NCBI GenBank assembly: GCA_023428295.1
Contig: JAEYYV010000074.1
Coordinates: 1-64,000, forward strand
Reading direction: 5' to 3'
DNA from: Pseudomonadota bacterium
Lineage (GTDB): Bacteria > Myxococcota_A > Polyangia > Haliangiales > Haliangiaceae
Length of the DNA: 64,000 nucleotides
Shown piece by piece: positions 40,024 through 49,149 of the stretch (the first letter of the stretch is position 1; each line of letters starts with the position of its first letter). A program made the position numbers and the translations under genes. Under the pieces are notes generated by a model. It saw nothing but the letters and a program-made list of their open reading frames with translations, had not been told where the DNA came from and ran no database searches.

Positions 40024-40442
40024 GAACGGTCGCATTCGTGGTGCTCGCTGCGTGCGGTGGAGCACCCAGCCATCCGGCGGCCCCTGCCACGACGGCGCCC
40101 CCCGAGAAGACCGCGCAGATCAATCGCCCCGGTGAGCTGATCGATATCGAGGCGCAGCTGCCGGTGGGATACGTAGCCGTCGTCGATTTCTGGGGCGAGC
40201 ACTGCGGCGCGTGCGTGGTCGTCAGCGGAATGCTGGCGGTGCAGGTCGCGCTCGACGATCGGGTCGTGATCCGCAAGGTCGACGTGGGAGACGGATTCAC
40301 CCCTGTCGCGCAGCACTACAAGATCGGTGCGCTGCCGCACTTTCGCGTCTACGACAAGCAGAAGCGGATGCGCTACCTGCTCGTGGGGAACGACACACTG
40401 AAGGCGCCCGAGCTCGCGAAGCAACTCGCCGACGAGCCGTGA
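40020..40442 (+). CDS. Thioredoxin-fold lipoprotein
   Basis: A 140-residue protein from GTG 40020 (GTGA overlap with the Hsp70 stop). VRTVAFVVLAACGG is a very short lipoprotein signal. The thioredoxin fold follows: VAVVDFWGEHCGACVVVSGM with the redox pair C-G-A-C, then VIRKVDVGDG and the cis-proline segment IGALPHFRVYDK. The WGEHCGAC active site differs from the usual WCGPC but keeps both cysteines. Likely a periplasmic thiol-disulfide protein. Its operon position links it to the chaperone and prepilin peptidase genes. Confidence 0.8.
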   Translation: MRTVAFVVLAACGGAPSHPAAPATTAPPEKTAQINRPGELIDIEAQLPVGYVAVVDFWGEHCGACVVVSGMLAVQVALDDRVVIRKVDVGDGFTPVAQHYKIGALPHFRVYDKQKRMRYLLVGNDTLKAPELAKQLADEP

Positions 40443-40462
40443 GCGGCATATCCTTCGTCACG

Positions 40463-42103
40463 ATGTTCGGCCGCGTTCTCGCAGCATCTCTCGTGGTGTC
40501 CAGCTTGGTGTCACCCGCGAGCGCTGTGCCCGGTGTGTGTCACATCGTCGACGTGCAGCTGCAGCCTCAGGCGCGAACGGATCTGCGTCCGGCGCGCAGC
40601 ATGGCGCCGCAGATCGTGGTCTGGGTCGAGGACACGCAGGGCAACTTCATCGAGACCGTGTTCATCACGCAGGCGGTCGGCACGTACGGCCTCGGCAATC
40701 GCCCGGGACGCTACGACTTCAACAGCGCGCCGATGTGGCCGTACGGTCGGCGCACGACGACGTTTCCGGTGTGGGCCACGAAGAAGCCCGAGCGGTTCGA
40801 CTCGATCGTGTTCCAGGACGGCAACGAGAGCAACCTCTCGCACGCGTTCGACGAGAGCTCGCGCGAGGCGCACTTCTGCCGGCCGATGACGCCGAACCCG
40901 GCCAACCCGAAAGACTCGGCGCACTACGATGCGCTCACGTGCGCGTCGCCGAACGCGGTGTTCACCGACAAGGGCACGCGCGACGCGAGCATCCAGAGCA
41001 AGTATCCACCGCGCCAGGACATGACGCGGGTCCCGGGGACCGACGCCGCGAGCGTCGACACGTTCCGCGACATGAACCCGTACGACGCGATCTCGCACGC
41101 GACGCCCCCGGTGGGGCAGCTCGCGACGATCGGATGGCCGTTGCCATTCGATCTGTCGGCGGGCGACTACGTGGTGTTTGTCGAGGTCTCCACCGAGTAC
41201 GACCACAACGCGACGTACAGCGAGGCCGCGCGGCCGAGTCCCACCGTGACGTTCAGCGACTACGGCGAGCCGTATCGCGGTCAGCCGTCGGTCGTGTATC
41301 GCGTGCCGTTCACCATCGCCGACGAGACGCGGCTCGCGCAGACCGACACGTACGCGGGGTACGGAGATCCGGAAGGTGACGACGGAGTGCTTCGCGCGCC
41401 GGACTCGACGATCTCCACCAACGTCGTCGGCTCCGGCGTGGGTCGGCTCGCGCTCGTGACCGATGCGGAAGGACAGTTTCGCGTGCGTGTGCGATCGCGC
41501 GTGGAGCTCGATGTCATCGTTCCGAACAAGCCATCACAGCTCGCCACGACCACGCTGACGAGCCGCACGGCGACGATCTCGTTCGTCGCGCCGGGCGACG
41601 ACGCGGTGATGGGCACCGTGCGCACGTACGAGATCCGGTTTCGCGCGGGCGACACGCAGTTCACCCTCGACAACTTCGACGCGCCGGACACCACCGTGGT
41701 GCCGCCGGCCGGCGTGCCGGTGCCCGCGGGCGAGTTACAGACGATCGAAGTGCCGGGCCTGCTCCCCGAGACGGAGTACACCGTGGGCATCCGCGCGATC
41801 GATGACTGCAAGAACGCGAGCGACATCGCGTCGATCACGTTCACCACGCCACCGCGCTTTGTCGGCGAGGTCGACGCGTGCTTCGTGGCAACGGCCGCGT
41901 ACGGCTCGGCGCTCGCGAACGACGTCGCGGCGCTGCGCCACCTGCGTGACTCGGTGCTGCGCAGGACCGTCCTCGGCGAGCTGTTCGTCGAGTCGTATTA
42001 CACGTTCGGTCCGCCGGTCGCGGGCTTCGTCGGCGAGAGCGAGCTGCTGCGAGCGACCGCGCGCTCCGCGCTGCAGCCGCTCGTGAACTTCGTGAAGCGC
42101 TAG
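40463..42103 (+). CDS. Secreted protein with fibronectin-III-like domain and CFI-box C-terminus
   Basis: 546 residues from ATG 40463, which places the signal peptide MFGRVLAASLVVSSLVSPASA at the start. A GTG at 40439 overlapping the upstream stop is the alternative. The body is beta-rich (QIVVWVEDTQGNFIETVFIT). Residues about 355-465 look like fibronectin type III (TLTSRTATISFVAPGDDAV, LPETEYTVGIRAIDDC). From about 470 the end has CFVATAAYGSALANDVAALR followed by a hydrophobic helix, the CFI-box C-terminal domain seen on exported myxobacterial and other proteins. Role unknown; possibly a substrate of the upstream thiol/chaperone proteins. Confidence 0.75.
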   Translation: MFGRVLAASLVVSSLVSPASAVPGVCHIVDVQLQPQARTDLRPARSMAPQIVVWVEDTQGNFIETVFITQAVGTYGLGNRPGRYDFNSAPMWPYGRRTTTFPVWATKKPERFDSIVFQDGNESNLSHAFDESSREAHFCRPMTPNPANPKDSAHYDALTCASPNAVFTDKGTRDASIQSKYPPRQDMTRVPGTDAASVDTFRDMNPYDAISHATPPVGQLATIGWPLPFDLSAGDYVVFVEVSTEYDHNATYSEAARPSPTVTFSDYGEPYRGQPSVVYRVPFTIADETRLAQTDTYAGYGDPEGDDGVLRAPDSTISTNVVGSGVGRLALVTDAEGQFRVRVRSRVELDVIVPNKPSQLATTTLTSRTATISFVAPGDDAVMGTVRTYEIRFRAGDTQFTLDNFDAPDTTVVPPAGVPVPAGELQTIEVPGLLPETEYTVGIRAIDDCKNASDIASITFTTPPRFVGEVDACFVATAAYGSALANDVAALRHLRDSVLRRTVLGELFVESYYTFGPPVAGFVGESELLRATARSALQPLVNFVKR

Positions 42104-44202
42104 AGCCCGGGGATGCCGTTCTTGCCGGCTTTGATCTGCAACGACGACGCGGCGAGCTCCTCGGCCGAGAGCGGCGCGTAGCTACCACCGAGATGCGCGG
42201 ACAGGAACGCCTCCGCGAGACCGATGTACGCGATGCTGTTCTCGGGGCGCGCGAAGCCGTGGCCTTCGTCGGGGAACAGCGCGTACGTGACGGGGCGCTT
42301 CGCGGCGTTCATCGCGTCGACGATCTGCTCGGACTCGGCTTGCTTGACGCGCGGATCGTTCGCGCCTTGCACGATGAGCAGCGGCTTTGTGATCTTCGCG
42401 GCGTGTGTGAGTGGCGATGCGGCGACGAGGAGCGCCTTGCCCTCCTCGGTGGTCGGGTTGCCGATGCGCGCGTAGAACTCGTCGCGGATCGGCGCCCAGT
42501 ACGCGGGAATCGTCGCGAGGAGCGTGAGCAGGTTCGACGGACCCACGATGTCCACGCCGCACGCGAACACGTCGGGCGTCATCGCGAGACCGACCAACGT
42601 CGCGTAGCCGCCGTAGCTGCCGCCCATGATGCAGACCTTGTCCTTGGTGGTGACGTTCTTCGCGACGGCCCAGCTCACGGCGTCGAGGAGATCGTCGTGC
42701 ATCGTCTTGCCCCACTGTAGATTGCCCGCGTTCAGGTGCTTCTTGCCAAAGCCCGCTGACGCGCGGAAGTTCACGGCGAGCACCGCGTAGCCGCGATTCG
42801 CGAGCAGCTGGTGCGTCGCGTCGTAGCCCCAGACGTCGCGGCCCCACGGACCGCCGTGGACGAGCAGCACCATCGGCACGGGCCCCGTCGCGGTCGCGGG
42901 CTTGGTGAGGTAGCTGACGAGCGAGAGGCCATCGCGCGCCTCGATCACGACGGGCTCCATCGCGACGAGCGGCAGGCTATCGAGCGCGGGCTGCGCTGCG
43001 AACAGGAGCGTCGCCTTCTTGGTCGCGCGCGTGTAGAGGTGATAGCGGCGCGGCTTCTGCGGCGAGCTCGTCGAGACGAGCCACGTCTTGTCGTCGAGCG
43101 TGCGCGTGTGGATGGCGACATCGGCGCCGGCGTCGATCTTCGCGAGCGCGGCAAGATCCGGCGCGAGCGACTTGTCGATCACCTTCCATGTCGTGCGCTC
43201 GTACATGAACCGCACGGCCTGCGGCGCGCTGGTCTTGGGATGCAGCAGCACGGAGCTCGCATCGGCCTTCGGATCTTCGGCGAGGATCTTCGCGGTGGGC
43301 ATGCCTCGGCCGAGCGTGATGCGTACGACAGCCGCGGTGTCGCGCCCGCGTGAATCGATGGCGAGCGCGCTCTTGCCGTCGGTCGACACCCACGCGATGT
43401 CGCTCGCGCGTGTGTCCTCGAACGGGATCGTGTCGACGGGGAACCACGTGCCACGCTCCGTCTTCGTCGGCGGACGCACGATGTTCAGGCTGCCGTCGGG
43501 GTTGCGCTTGGTCGCGAGCTTCACCTGAAACGTGTCGTCGAGGAAGAAGCTGGCCATCTCCTCGACAGGCTGCGTGATGAGGAGCGTGCGCTTGCCCGTG
43601 GCGAGATCGATCTCGTACGGCTCCATCACCTTGCGATCGCGCTCGTTCATGAACACCGCGATCGATCCCGGCTTCTTGTGGCTGATGTGGCCGATGCTCG
43701 CGCGCACGCCGTCGATCGGCGTCAGGTCGGTGACCTTACCGTCGGCGAGGCTCACGCCGAACACGTGGAAGTCTTCGTTGCCGCCGACGTCCTGCGCGTA
43801 GACGAGGTGCTTGTTCGTGTACGCCCAGCGATAGCTGCGGATCGGACGCTTCGTGTCCGAGGTCACCGCCGTGGCCGCGTCGAGCTTGCCGATCGGCGCG
43901 ACCCACACGTTCATGACGCCGTTCTCGGGCGCGAGCCACGAGATCTGCGTGCCGTCGGGCGAGAGCTGGACGTTGGTGCGATCGGGGTTGCCGAACAGCA
44001 CGGCGCGCGGGATGAGGTCCGTGCGCGGAGTGCCCTGCGCTTGCGGTGGCTCGACGGGCGGCGGCGCCGGATCCGGAGCGCGCGGCGTGACGTCGGCCAG
44101 CGGATTCGGTGGCGGCGCAGCGACGGTCCTCGACGGCTTCGGCGTGCATGCGGCGATGGCGATCATCGATGTGATCGCGGCTACTCGCGAGATCGGCTTC
44201 AT
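42100..44202 (-). CDS. S9-family prolyl oligopeptidase-like peptidase, lipoprotein
   Basis: A 700-residue peptidase from ATG 44202. MKPISRVAAITSMIAIAAC is a lipoprotein signal (Cys19) followed by a Pro-rich tether. Residues about 60-430 form the seven-bladed propeller (LSPDGTQISWLAPENGVMN, SYRWAYTNKHLVYAQD). The alpha/beta-hydrolase domain has VLLVHGGPWGRDVWGY, GGSYGGY with the nucleophile Ser (about residue 530), IVQGANDPRV (Asp) and DEGHGF (His). This matches S9C acylaminoacyl/dipeptidyl peptidases that cut small peptides. Likely anchored in the envelope. It is divergent from the guanylyltransferase with 45 bases between starts. Confidence 0.9.
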   Translation of the reverse strand: MKPISRVAAITSMIAIAACTPKPSRTVAAPPPNPLADVTPRAPDPAPPPVEPPQAQGTPRTDLIPRAVLFGNPDRTNVQLSPDGTQISWLAPENGVMNVWVAPIGKLDAATAVTSDTKRPIRSYRWAYTNKHLVYAQDVGGNEDFHVFGVSLADGKVTDLTPIDGVRASIGHISHKKPGSIAVFMNERDRKVMEPYEIDLATGKRTLLITQPVEEMASFFLDDTFQVKLATKRNPDGSLNIVRPPTKTERGTWFPVDTIPFEDTRASDIAWVSTDGKSALAIDSRGRDTAAVVRITLGRGMPTAKILAEDPKADASSVLLHPKTSAPQAVRFMYERTTWKVIDKSLAPDLAALAKIDAGADVAIHTRTLDDKTWLVSTSSPQKPRRYHLYTRATKKATLLFAAQPALDSLPLVAMEPVVIEARDGLSLVSYLTKPATATGPVPMVLLVHGGPWGRDVWGYDATHQLLANRGYAVLAVNFRASAGFGKKHLNAGNLQWGKTMHDDLLDAVSWAVAKNVTTKDKVCIMGGSYGGYATLVGLAMTPDVFACGVDIVGPSNLLTLLATIPAYWAPIRDEFYARIGNPTTEEGKALLVAASPLTHAAKITKPLLIVQGANDPRVKQAESEQIVDAMNAAKRPVTYALFPDEGHGFARPENSIAYIGLAEAFLSAHLGGSYAPLSAEELAASSLQIKAGKNGIPGL

Positions 44203-44247
44203 GGCGCGGCGATACCACGGAGGAGTCGCCCGTGGGAGAGTGCGCCC

Positions 44248-45288
44248 GTGCGTCACGCAGTGATCCTCGCCGGTGGAAGTGGAACGCGTCTGTGGCCCGC
44301 GAGCCGCGCGCAGCGGCCCAAGCAACTCTTGCCGCTCGGCCCCGCCGGAACGACGCTGCTCGAAGCGGCGATCGCGCGCGGTGCATCGCTCGCCGGTGAG
44401 CGCGTGATGATCGTGACGGCCGCATCGCAGGTGGTCGCGACGCGCGAGGTGCTCGGATCACGCACGGTGGAGATCGTCGCCGAGCCGGTCGGGCGTAACA
44501 CCGCCGCGGCGGTCGGACTCGCGGCAGCGATCCTTCTGCGTCGCGATCCCGACGCGACGATGTTGATCCTCCCGGCCGATCAATTCGTGGCGAAGGAGGA
44601 CGAGCTCGCGCGCCTCTTCGCTGTGGCGATGGGCGCGGTCGAGCGCGACGACGTGATCGCCACGATCGGCATCACGCCCACGCGCGCGGAGACCGGGTTT
44701 GGCTATCTCGAGACGGACGGCGCGGCGAATGGAGGCGTGGTTCCGCTGAAGCGCTTCGTCGAGAAGCCGAACCGCGAAACCGCCGAGCACTACGTCTCGA
44801 GCGGACGCTTCTTGTGGAACGCCGGCATCTTCGTGGTCAGCGCGAAGCGCATCCTGCGCGAGCTCGACCAGCGGCTCCCCGAGACAGCGAGCGCGCTCGT
44901 GCGCATCGCAGCAGGTGAGGATGCGAGCGCGATCTATCCAACACTCCGGTCCATCTCCATCGATCACGCGGTGATGGAGCACGCGGATCGCGTGGTGACC
45001 GTGCCGGCGGATGTCGGCTGGGATGACGTTGGCTCGTGGGCTGCGATCCCCGCCGTGCGCGGCGCCGACGAGAACGGCAACACGCTCGATCCGCTCGCGA
45101 TGTCGATCGATGGCAGGAATAACCTCGTGCTCACCGATGACGACACCGTGGTCGCGGTCGTCGGGCTCGATGACCTCGTCGTGGTGAAGAGCGGGAACGC
45201 GGTGTTGGTGATCCGGAAGGACCAGGCACAGGACGTCCGCAAGGTCGTCGAAGGTCTTTCCTCGCAAAAGCTGACGCGCTACCTATAG
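44248..45288 (+). CDS. manC: Mannose-1-phosphate guanylyltransferase
   Basis: A 346-residue nucleotidyltransferase from GTG 44248, seven bases after GGGAGAG. VILAGGSGTRLWPASRAQRPKQLL is the nucleotide-binding signature in essence (AGGxGTRLxPxxR..PK), ADQFV and FVEKP hold active-site residues, and FLWNAGIF and VGWDDVGSW are typical of GDP-mannose pyrophosphorylases. It makes GDP-mannose from mannose-1-P and GTP. The C-terminal isomerase (cupin) domain of bifunctional forms is absent. It heads a three-gene sugar operon, four bases before the phosphomannomutase. Confidence 0.9.
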   Translation: MRHAVILAGGSGTRLWPASRAQRPKQLLPLGPAGTTLLEAAIARGASLAGERVMIVTAASQVVATREVLGSRTVEIVAEPVGRNTAAAVGLAAAILLRRDPDATMLILPADQFVAKEDELARLFAVAMGAVERDDVIATIGITPTRAETGFGYLETDGAANGGVVPLKRFVEKPNRETAEHYVSSGRFLWNAGIFVVSAKRILRELDQRLPETASALVRIAAGEDASAIYPTLRSISIDHAVMEHADRVVTVPADVGWDDVGSWAAIPAVRGADENGNTLDPLAMSIDGRNNLVLTDDDTVVAVVGLDDLVVVKSGNAVLVIRKDQAQDVRKVVEGLSSQKLTRYL

Positions 45289-45292
45289 CCCC

Positions 45293-46693
45293 GTGAATCC
45301 GAAAGCGTTTCGCGAGTACGACATTCGTGGTGTCGCCGAGCGTGACCTCGACGACGCGACCGTGCGCGCACTCGGCATCGCGATCGGTGCGCGCGTCGTC
45401 GCGAATGCGGGCAATGACAAGCCGGGCGTCGTGGTCGTCGGACGCGACTGCCGGACCACGTCGCCGCGGCTGTTCGCCGCGCTGACGGACGGGCTCCGCG
45501 TGCACGCCGAGGTGATCGATATCGGCGTCGTTCCCACGCCGCTCGTCTATTTCTGCGCGGTCGGTGGTGTTCCCGAGCTGACGCCCGCGGCGTCGATCGT
45601 GATCACCGGAAGCCACAATCCTCCCGAGGACAACGGCTTCAAGATCATGATCGGCAAGGAGACGCTGCACGGTCCCGCCATCGCCGCGTTGCGTGACGAG
45701 GTGGAGAAGCTCCTCGAGCAATCCGCACCGCATCCCACGCGGCCGATGCACTCGCGCGACGTGATCAGCGCGTACGACGCGGCGGTGCAAGAGCGCCTGA
45801 AGCTCGGCAAGCGACGCTTCAAGGTCGTCGTCGATGCAGGCAACGGATCGGGAGGTCCCACCGCGGTCGGCCTCTATCGCCGCCTCGGCTTCGACGTCAT
45901 CCCGCTGTACTGCGACCTCGACGGAACGTTCCCGAACCACCATCCCGATCCGACGCAGCCCGAGAACGTGAAGGACCTCGCCGCGATGGTGCAGTCCGCG
46001 CGCGCCGAGATCGGGATCGCGCTCGACGGTGACGCGGATCGCATCGGCGCGGTGGACTCGACGGGCCGAATCCTGTGGGGCGATCAGCTGATGATCCTCC
46101 TCGGCAAGGCCGTGCTCGCCGAAGTGCCGAACGCCAGGTTCGTCGGCGAGGTGAAGTGCTCGCAGGCGATGTACGACCAGCTCGCGGCCGCAGGGGGCGA
46201 GGTCGAGATGTGGAAGGTCGGCCACTCGCTGATCAAGGCGCGCATGAAGGAGACGGGCGCTCAGCTCGCGGGCGAGATGTCCGGGCACATGTTCTTCGCG
46301 CATCGCTGGTTCGGCTTCGACGACGCGGTGTACGCGGGCGCGCGGCTCCTCGAGCTGCTCTCCAACAGCACGCGCACGCTCGCGCAGCTCGCCGACGAGC
46401 TCCCGGTGATGATCAACACGCCAGAGATTCGCGTGGACTGCCCGGACGACAAGAAGTTCGCGGTGGTCGCCGAGGTGACGAAGCGCTTGCGCGAGCACGC
46501 GGATGTCACGGGCGTCGTCGATGTCGACGGCGTGCGTGCGAAGTTTGCGGGCGGGTGGGGGCTCGTGCGCGCGTCGAACACGCAGCCCGCGTTGGTCATG
46601 CGGTGCGAGGCAGAGACAAAGGCGCGCCTCGCGGAGATCAAGTCGCTGATCGAGTCGACGATCGCGGCGGCCACCGCCACACTGTCTGCATGA
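45293..46693 (+). CDS. manB: Phosphomannomutase/phosphoglucomutase
   Basis: A 466-residue alpha-D-phosphohexomutase from GTG 45293. FREYDIRGVAERDL is the start motif, VITGSHNPPEDNGFK contains the phosphoserine, DGDADRIG the Mg2+ site, GEMSGHMFF the sugar-binding loop, and RASNTQPALVMRCEAE the phosphate-binding loop. It interconverts mannose-6-P and mannose-1-P (and probably the glucose pair), supplying the preceding guanylyltransferase. The stop overlaps the next ATG (ATGA). AlgC-type dual specificity cannot be separated from ManB by sequence alone. Confidence 0.92.
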   Translation: MNPKAFREYDIRGVAERDLDDATVRALGIAIGARVVANAGNDKPGVVVVGRDCRTTSPRLFAALTDGLRVHAEVIDIGVVPTPLVYFCAVGGVPELTPAASIVITGSHNPPEDNGFKIMIGKETLHGPAIAALRDEVEKLLEQSAPHPTRPMHSRDVISAYDAAVQERLKLGKRRFKVVVDAGNGSGGPTAVGLYRRLGFDVIPLYCDLDGTFPNHHPDPTQPENVKDLAAMVQSARAEIGIALDGDADRIGAVDSTGRILWGDQLMILLGKAVLAEVPNARFVGEVKCSQAMYDQLAAAGGEVEMWKVGHSLIKARMKETGAQLAGEMSGHMFFAHRWFGFDDAVYAGARLLELLSNSTRTLAQLADELPVMINTPEIRVDCPDDKKFAVVAEVTKRLREHADVTGVVDVDGVRAKFAGGWGLVRASNTQPALVMRCEAETKARLAEIKSLIESTIAAATATLSA

Positions 46694-47658
46694 TGCGCAT
46701 CGGCATCGACCTCGGCGGATCCAACCTCCGCATCGCGTCGCTCCGTTCGGACTCTGCCGAGGTCGTCGCGCAGCACAAGGAAGCGGTCGGCGAGCCGCGC
46801 GATCCGGAGACGATCGTCGCTCGCATCGCTGCGCTCGTCGAGCAGCTCGCAGACCCGGGCGGCGCGTCGATTCCCGTCGGCATCGGCATCGCCGCCATGC
46901 TGCGCGACACGCAAGGCACCGTCGCCAACTCGCCGCACCTGCGCTGGCGCGACGTGCCGTTCGGCAAGCTCCTCGCGGCGCGCCTCGGCGCTCGGTTCTC
47001 GGTCGGTGTCTACAACGACGTCAACGCGATCGTGTACGGCGAGCACGCGTTCGGCGCCGCGCGCGGCTTCCACCACGTCCTCGGTGTGTACGTCGGCACG
47101 GGCGTCGGCGGTGGCCTCGTGGTGAACGGCGCGCTCGTCGAGGGAGCTAACAACTGCGCCGCGGAGATCGGTCACGTGAAGGTCCACTGGGACGACCAGG
47201 CCGCTCCGTGCGCGTGCGGTCAACGCGGCTGCGTCGAGGCCTATGTCGGCGGCAGTTACGTCGCGAAGCGCATCGCGCGCGATCTCGCCGCGGGCACCGC
47301 CACGCGCGCGATCGAGCTAGCCGGCAGCGTCGCGAGCGTGACGCCGTCGCACGTCGACCAAGCCGCGGCCGACGGAGATGCGTGGGCGCTCGCGCTGTGG
47401 GAGGAGCTCGCGCCGCTCCTCGCGATCGCGCTCGGCAACGCGATCGCCGTGCTGAACCCGCAGCGCCTCGTCCTCGGCGGTGGCCTGCTCGGTCGCACGC
47501 CCACGCTCTACGAGCAAGTGGTCGCGATGCTGCCGCTCGTCGCGCCGCTCGCGTCGATGGAGCCGCTCACGATCGCGCCCGCCGTGCTCGGCGACGACGC
47601 GGGCATCGTGGGCGCCGCCGCGCTCGCAGCAGACGGCATCTCGATCATTCGCGGTTAG
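46690..47658 (+). CDS. ROK-family glucokinase/sugar kinase
   Basis: A 322-residue ROK kinase. RIGIDLGGSNLRIA is the phosphate-1 loop, NDVNAIVYGE the catalytic Asp region, VYVGTGVGGGLVVNG the sugar/ATP segment, and EIGHVKVHWDD...CACGQRGCVEAY the ROK zinc motif (CxCGxxGCxE with the preceding His). It phosphorylates glucose or a related hexose, feeding hexose-6-P to the adjoining mutase. ATG 46690 overlaps the upstream stop. The gene ends convergent with, and overlaps by four bases, the LamG lipoprotein. Confidence 0.9.
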   Translation: MMRIGIDLGGSNLRIASLRSDSAEVVAQHKEAVGEPRDPETIVARIAALVEQLADPGGASIPVGIGIAAMLRDTQGTVANSPHLRWRDVPFGKLLAARLGARFSVGVYNDVNAIVYGEHAFGAARGFHHVLGVYVGTGVGGGLVVNGALVEGANNCAAEIGHVKVHWDDQAAPCACGQRGCVEAYVGGSYVAKRIARDLAAGTATRAIELAGSVASVTPSHVDQAAADGDAWALALWEELAPLLAIALGNAIAVLNPQRLVLGGGLLGRTPTLYEQVVAMLPLVAPLASMEPLTIAPAVLGDDAGIVGAAALAADGISIIRG

Positions 47659-48464
47659 CGCGGGGGGCGCGCGGCAGTGTAGTGCGCGAACACCCGATCG
47701 GGGGGCAGCGCTCGGTCGTAGATCGCGACCTCGTCGATGGTCCCCACGGCAGGACTGCTCGACAGCGAGCCGTTGCCGGAGCCGATCGTGAACCCGACGA
47801 TCCCGTCGGGGAGTGCGATCGCCGATGCCTTGTCGCCGACGAGGGTCCCGTCGACGTACAGGCGCATCTGCGCTCCATCGTACGTGCCGACGATGTGGAT
47901 GAAGCGATCGAGATCGACGTCATGCAGCTCGATGAGCGTCTGACCGTTCTCGGTGATGCCGCGCGCGAACCCGAGGCGACCGTAGCCCACATAGATGATG
48001 TACCCGATGGCCCCCGGTGGCTCCGTGTACTTCGCGACGATGTTGCTGTAGTGATCGCGAACGGTGATGTTCGCCCACGCTTCGATCGTGAATGGCGCGG
48101 TGCCCGCGAACTCGTGAACGTCGCCGAACAGGACGCCTGTGTCGCCCGGTCCGAACCTGACCGCGGTGTCCGGATCATCGAACAGCGCGCCGGGCGCGTT
48201 CAGCGCGAACGTGCCGCCGTACGTGCCGTGGATATCGCCCGCGCTGTCGATGCAGGTGCCGCCCGTTGCTTCGCCCATGCGGTAGTAGGAGACCGGCAAG
48301 TCAGCGAGCACTTCGCGCGCGTAGCCCATCACGTCGATCGAAGCATCGGTATCGGGGTCGATCGAAGCGTCGGTGGCAGCGTCGACGAGCGGCTCGCGTC
48401 CGTCGAGTCCGAAGACTCGATCGCACCCCGCGAGTGCGAGCACGACGAGACAGGTGCGCCACAT
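47655..48464 (-). CDS. Lipoprotein with LamG (concanavalin A-like) domain
   Basis: A 269-residue protein. MWRTCLVVLALAGC is a lipoprotein signal, followed by an Asp-rich linker (DAATDASIDPDTDASID). From about residue 60 the LamG jelly-roll is clear: YYRMGEATGG, FTIEAWANITV, HIVGTYDGAQMRLYVDG, IGSGNGSLSSSPAVGTIDEVAIYDRAL. Such domains bind carbohydrates or proteins at the cell surface. It is not overlapped with the downstream lipoprotein/TonB set, which reads in the same direction from a separate start. Confidence 0.85.
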   Translation of the reverse strand: MWRTCLVVLALAGCDRVFGLDGREPLVDAATDASIDPDTDASIDVMGYAREVLADLPVSYYRMGEATGGTCIDSAGDIHGTYGGTFALNAPGALFDDPDTAVRFGPGDTGVLFGDVHEFAGTAPFTIEAWANITVRDHYSNIVAKYTEPPGAIGYIIYVGYGRLGFARGITENGQTLIELHDVDLDRFIHIVGTYDGAQMRLYVDGTLVGDKASAIALPDGIVGFTIGSGNGSLSSSPAVGTIDEVAIYDRALPPDRVFAHYTAARPPR

Positions 48465-48505
48465 GCACGACGACAGTAGCGGGTTCTGGGCGCGCGTGGG
48501 ACCGG

Positions 48506-49138
48506 TTAACGACGCGGTGTGGCGATCACCACGGGGAACGTCACCTGCGCGTCGTTCTCTCCGCCGATCGCGGAGAAGCCGCTCGCCTTCACGGTGGCTG
48601 CCGTGTCGGCGGTCTTCGTCGGCTGACCGTTGAGCGGCGGCAGGTGCCGGAGCGTGACGATCAAGTCGCCGCCGGTGGCGGAGCCGACGACGAACGTGTT
48701 GTCGAGACCGATCGGAAGTCCGGTGCGGTCCTGATCTGCGTACGCGTGCGTGATCGCCGCGTTCGGGTTGTCCGTGGCCGGACCGTTCACCGCGCTGCCG
48801 GTGAAGAAGATCTGATGATCCTCGGCTTCGTCGCGAACCTCGTCGGTGATCTCTTCCGCAGGCGTCTCGAGCCGATTCTGGAAGCCGACCGTCACGGTGT
48901 ACGTGGTGTTCGCGACGAGCGCGATCGTGTCGATCGTCGGTGGCTCACCGCCGTCGCCGTCGGGATCGTCGAACTCGGCGACGATCGGGGATCCCCCGCT
49001 CGGCGTGAGCGTGACGGTGACGGTGGTGATGAGCTCTTCGAGGCAGTTCGAGCCCGAGCATTCGGTGCCGCCATCGTCGCCACATGCAGCGAGGGCCAAG
49101 ACGCCGACCGAGAGAGCGAGAACGAGAGACGTACGCAT
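48506..49138 (-). CDS. Lipoprotein resembling Bacteroidota TonB-receptor partner proteins
   Basis: A 210-residue lipoprotein from ATG 49138 (MRTSLVLALSVGVLALAAC, lipobox LAAC). The body has the pattern TVTVTLTPSGG, EFDDPDGDGGEPP, LVANTTYTVTVGFQN, ITDEVRDEAEDHQIFF and GGDLIVTLRHLPPLNG. I recognise this from a small Bacteroidota lipoprotein family that sits next to TonB receptors, sometimes named type 1 periplasmic binding fold superfamily. The recall is from memory, unchecked. It lies 11 bases after the TonB receptor stop, so it probably belongs to the same transport system. Confidence 0.7.
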   Translation of the reverse strand: MRTSLVLALSVGVLALAACGDDGGTECSGSNCLEELITTVTVTLTPSGGSPIVAEFDDPDGDGGEPPTIDTIALVANTTYTVTVGFQNRLETPAEEITDEVRDEAEDHQIFFTGSAVNGPATDNPNAAITHAYADQDRTGLPIGLDNTFVVGSATGGDLIVTLRHLPPLNGQPTKTADTAATVKASGFSAIGGENDAQVTFPVVIATPRR

Positions 49139-49149
49139 GAGAGTGCCTT

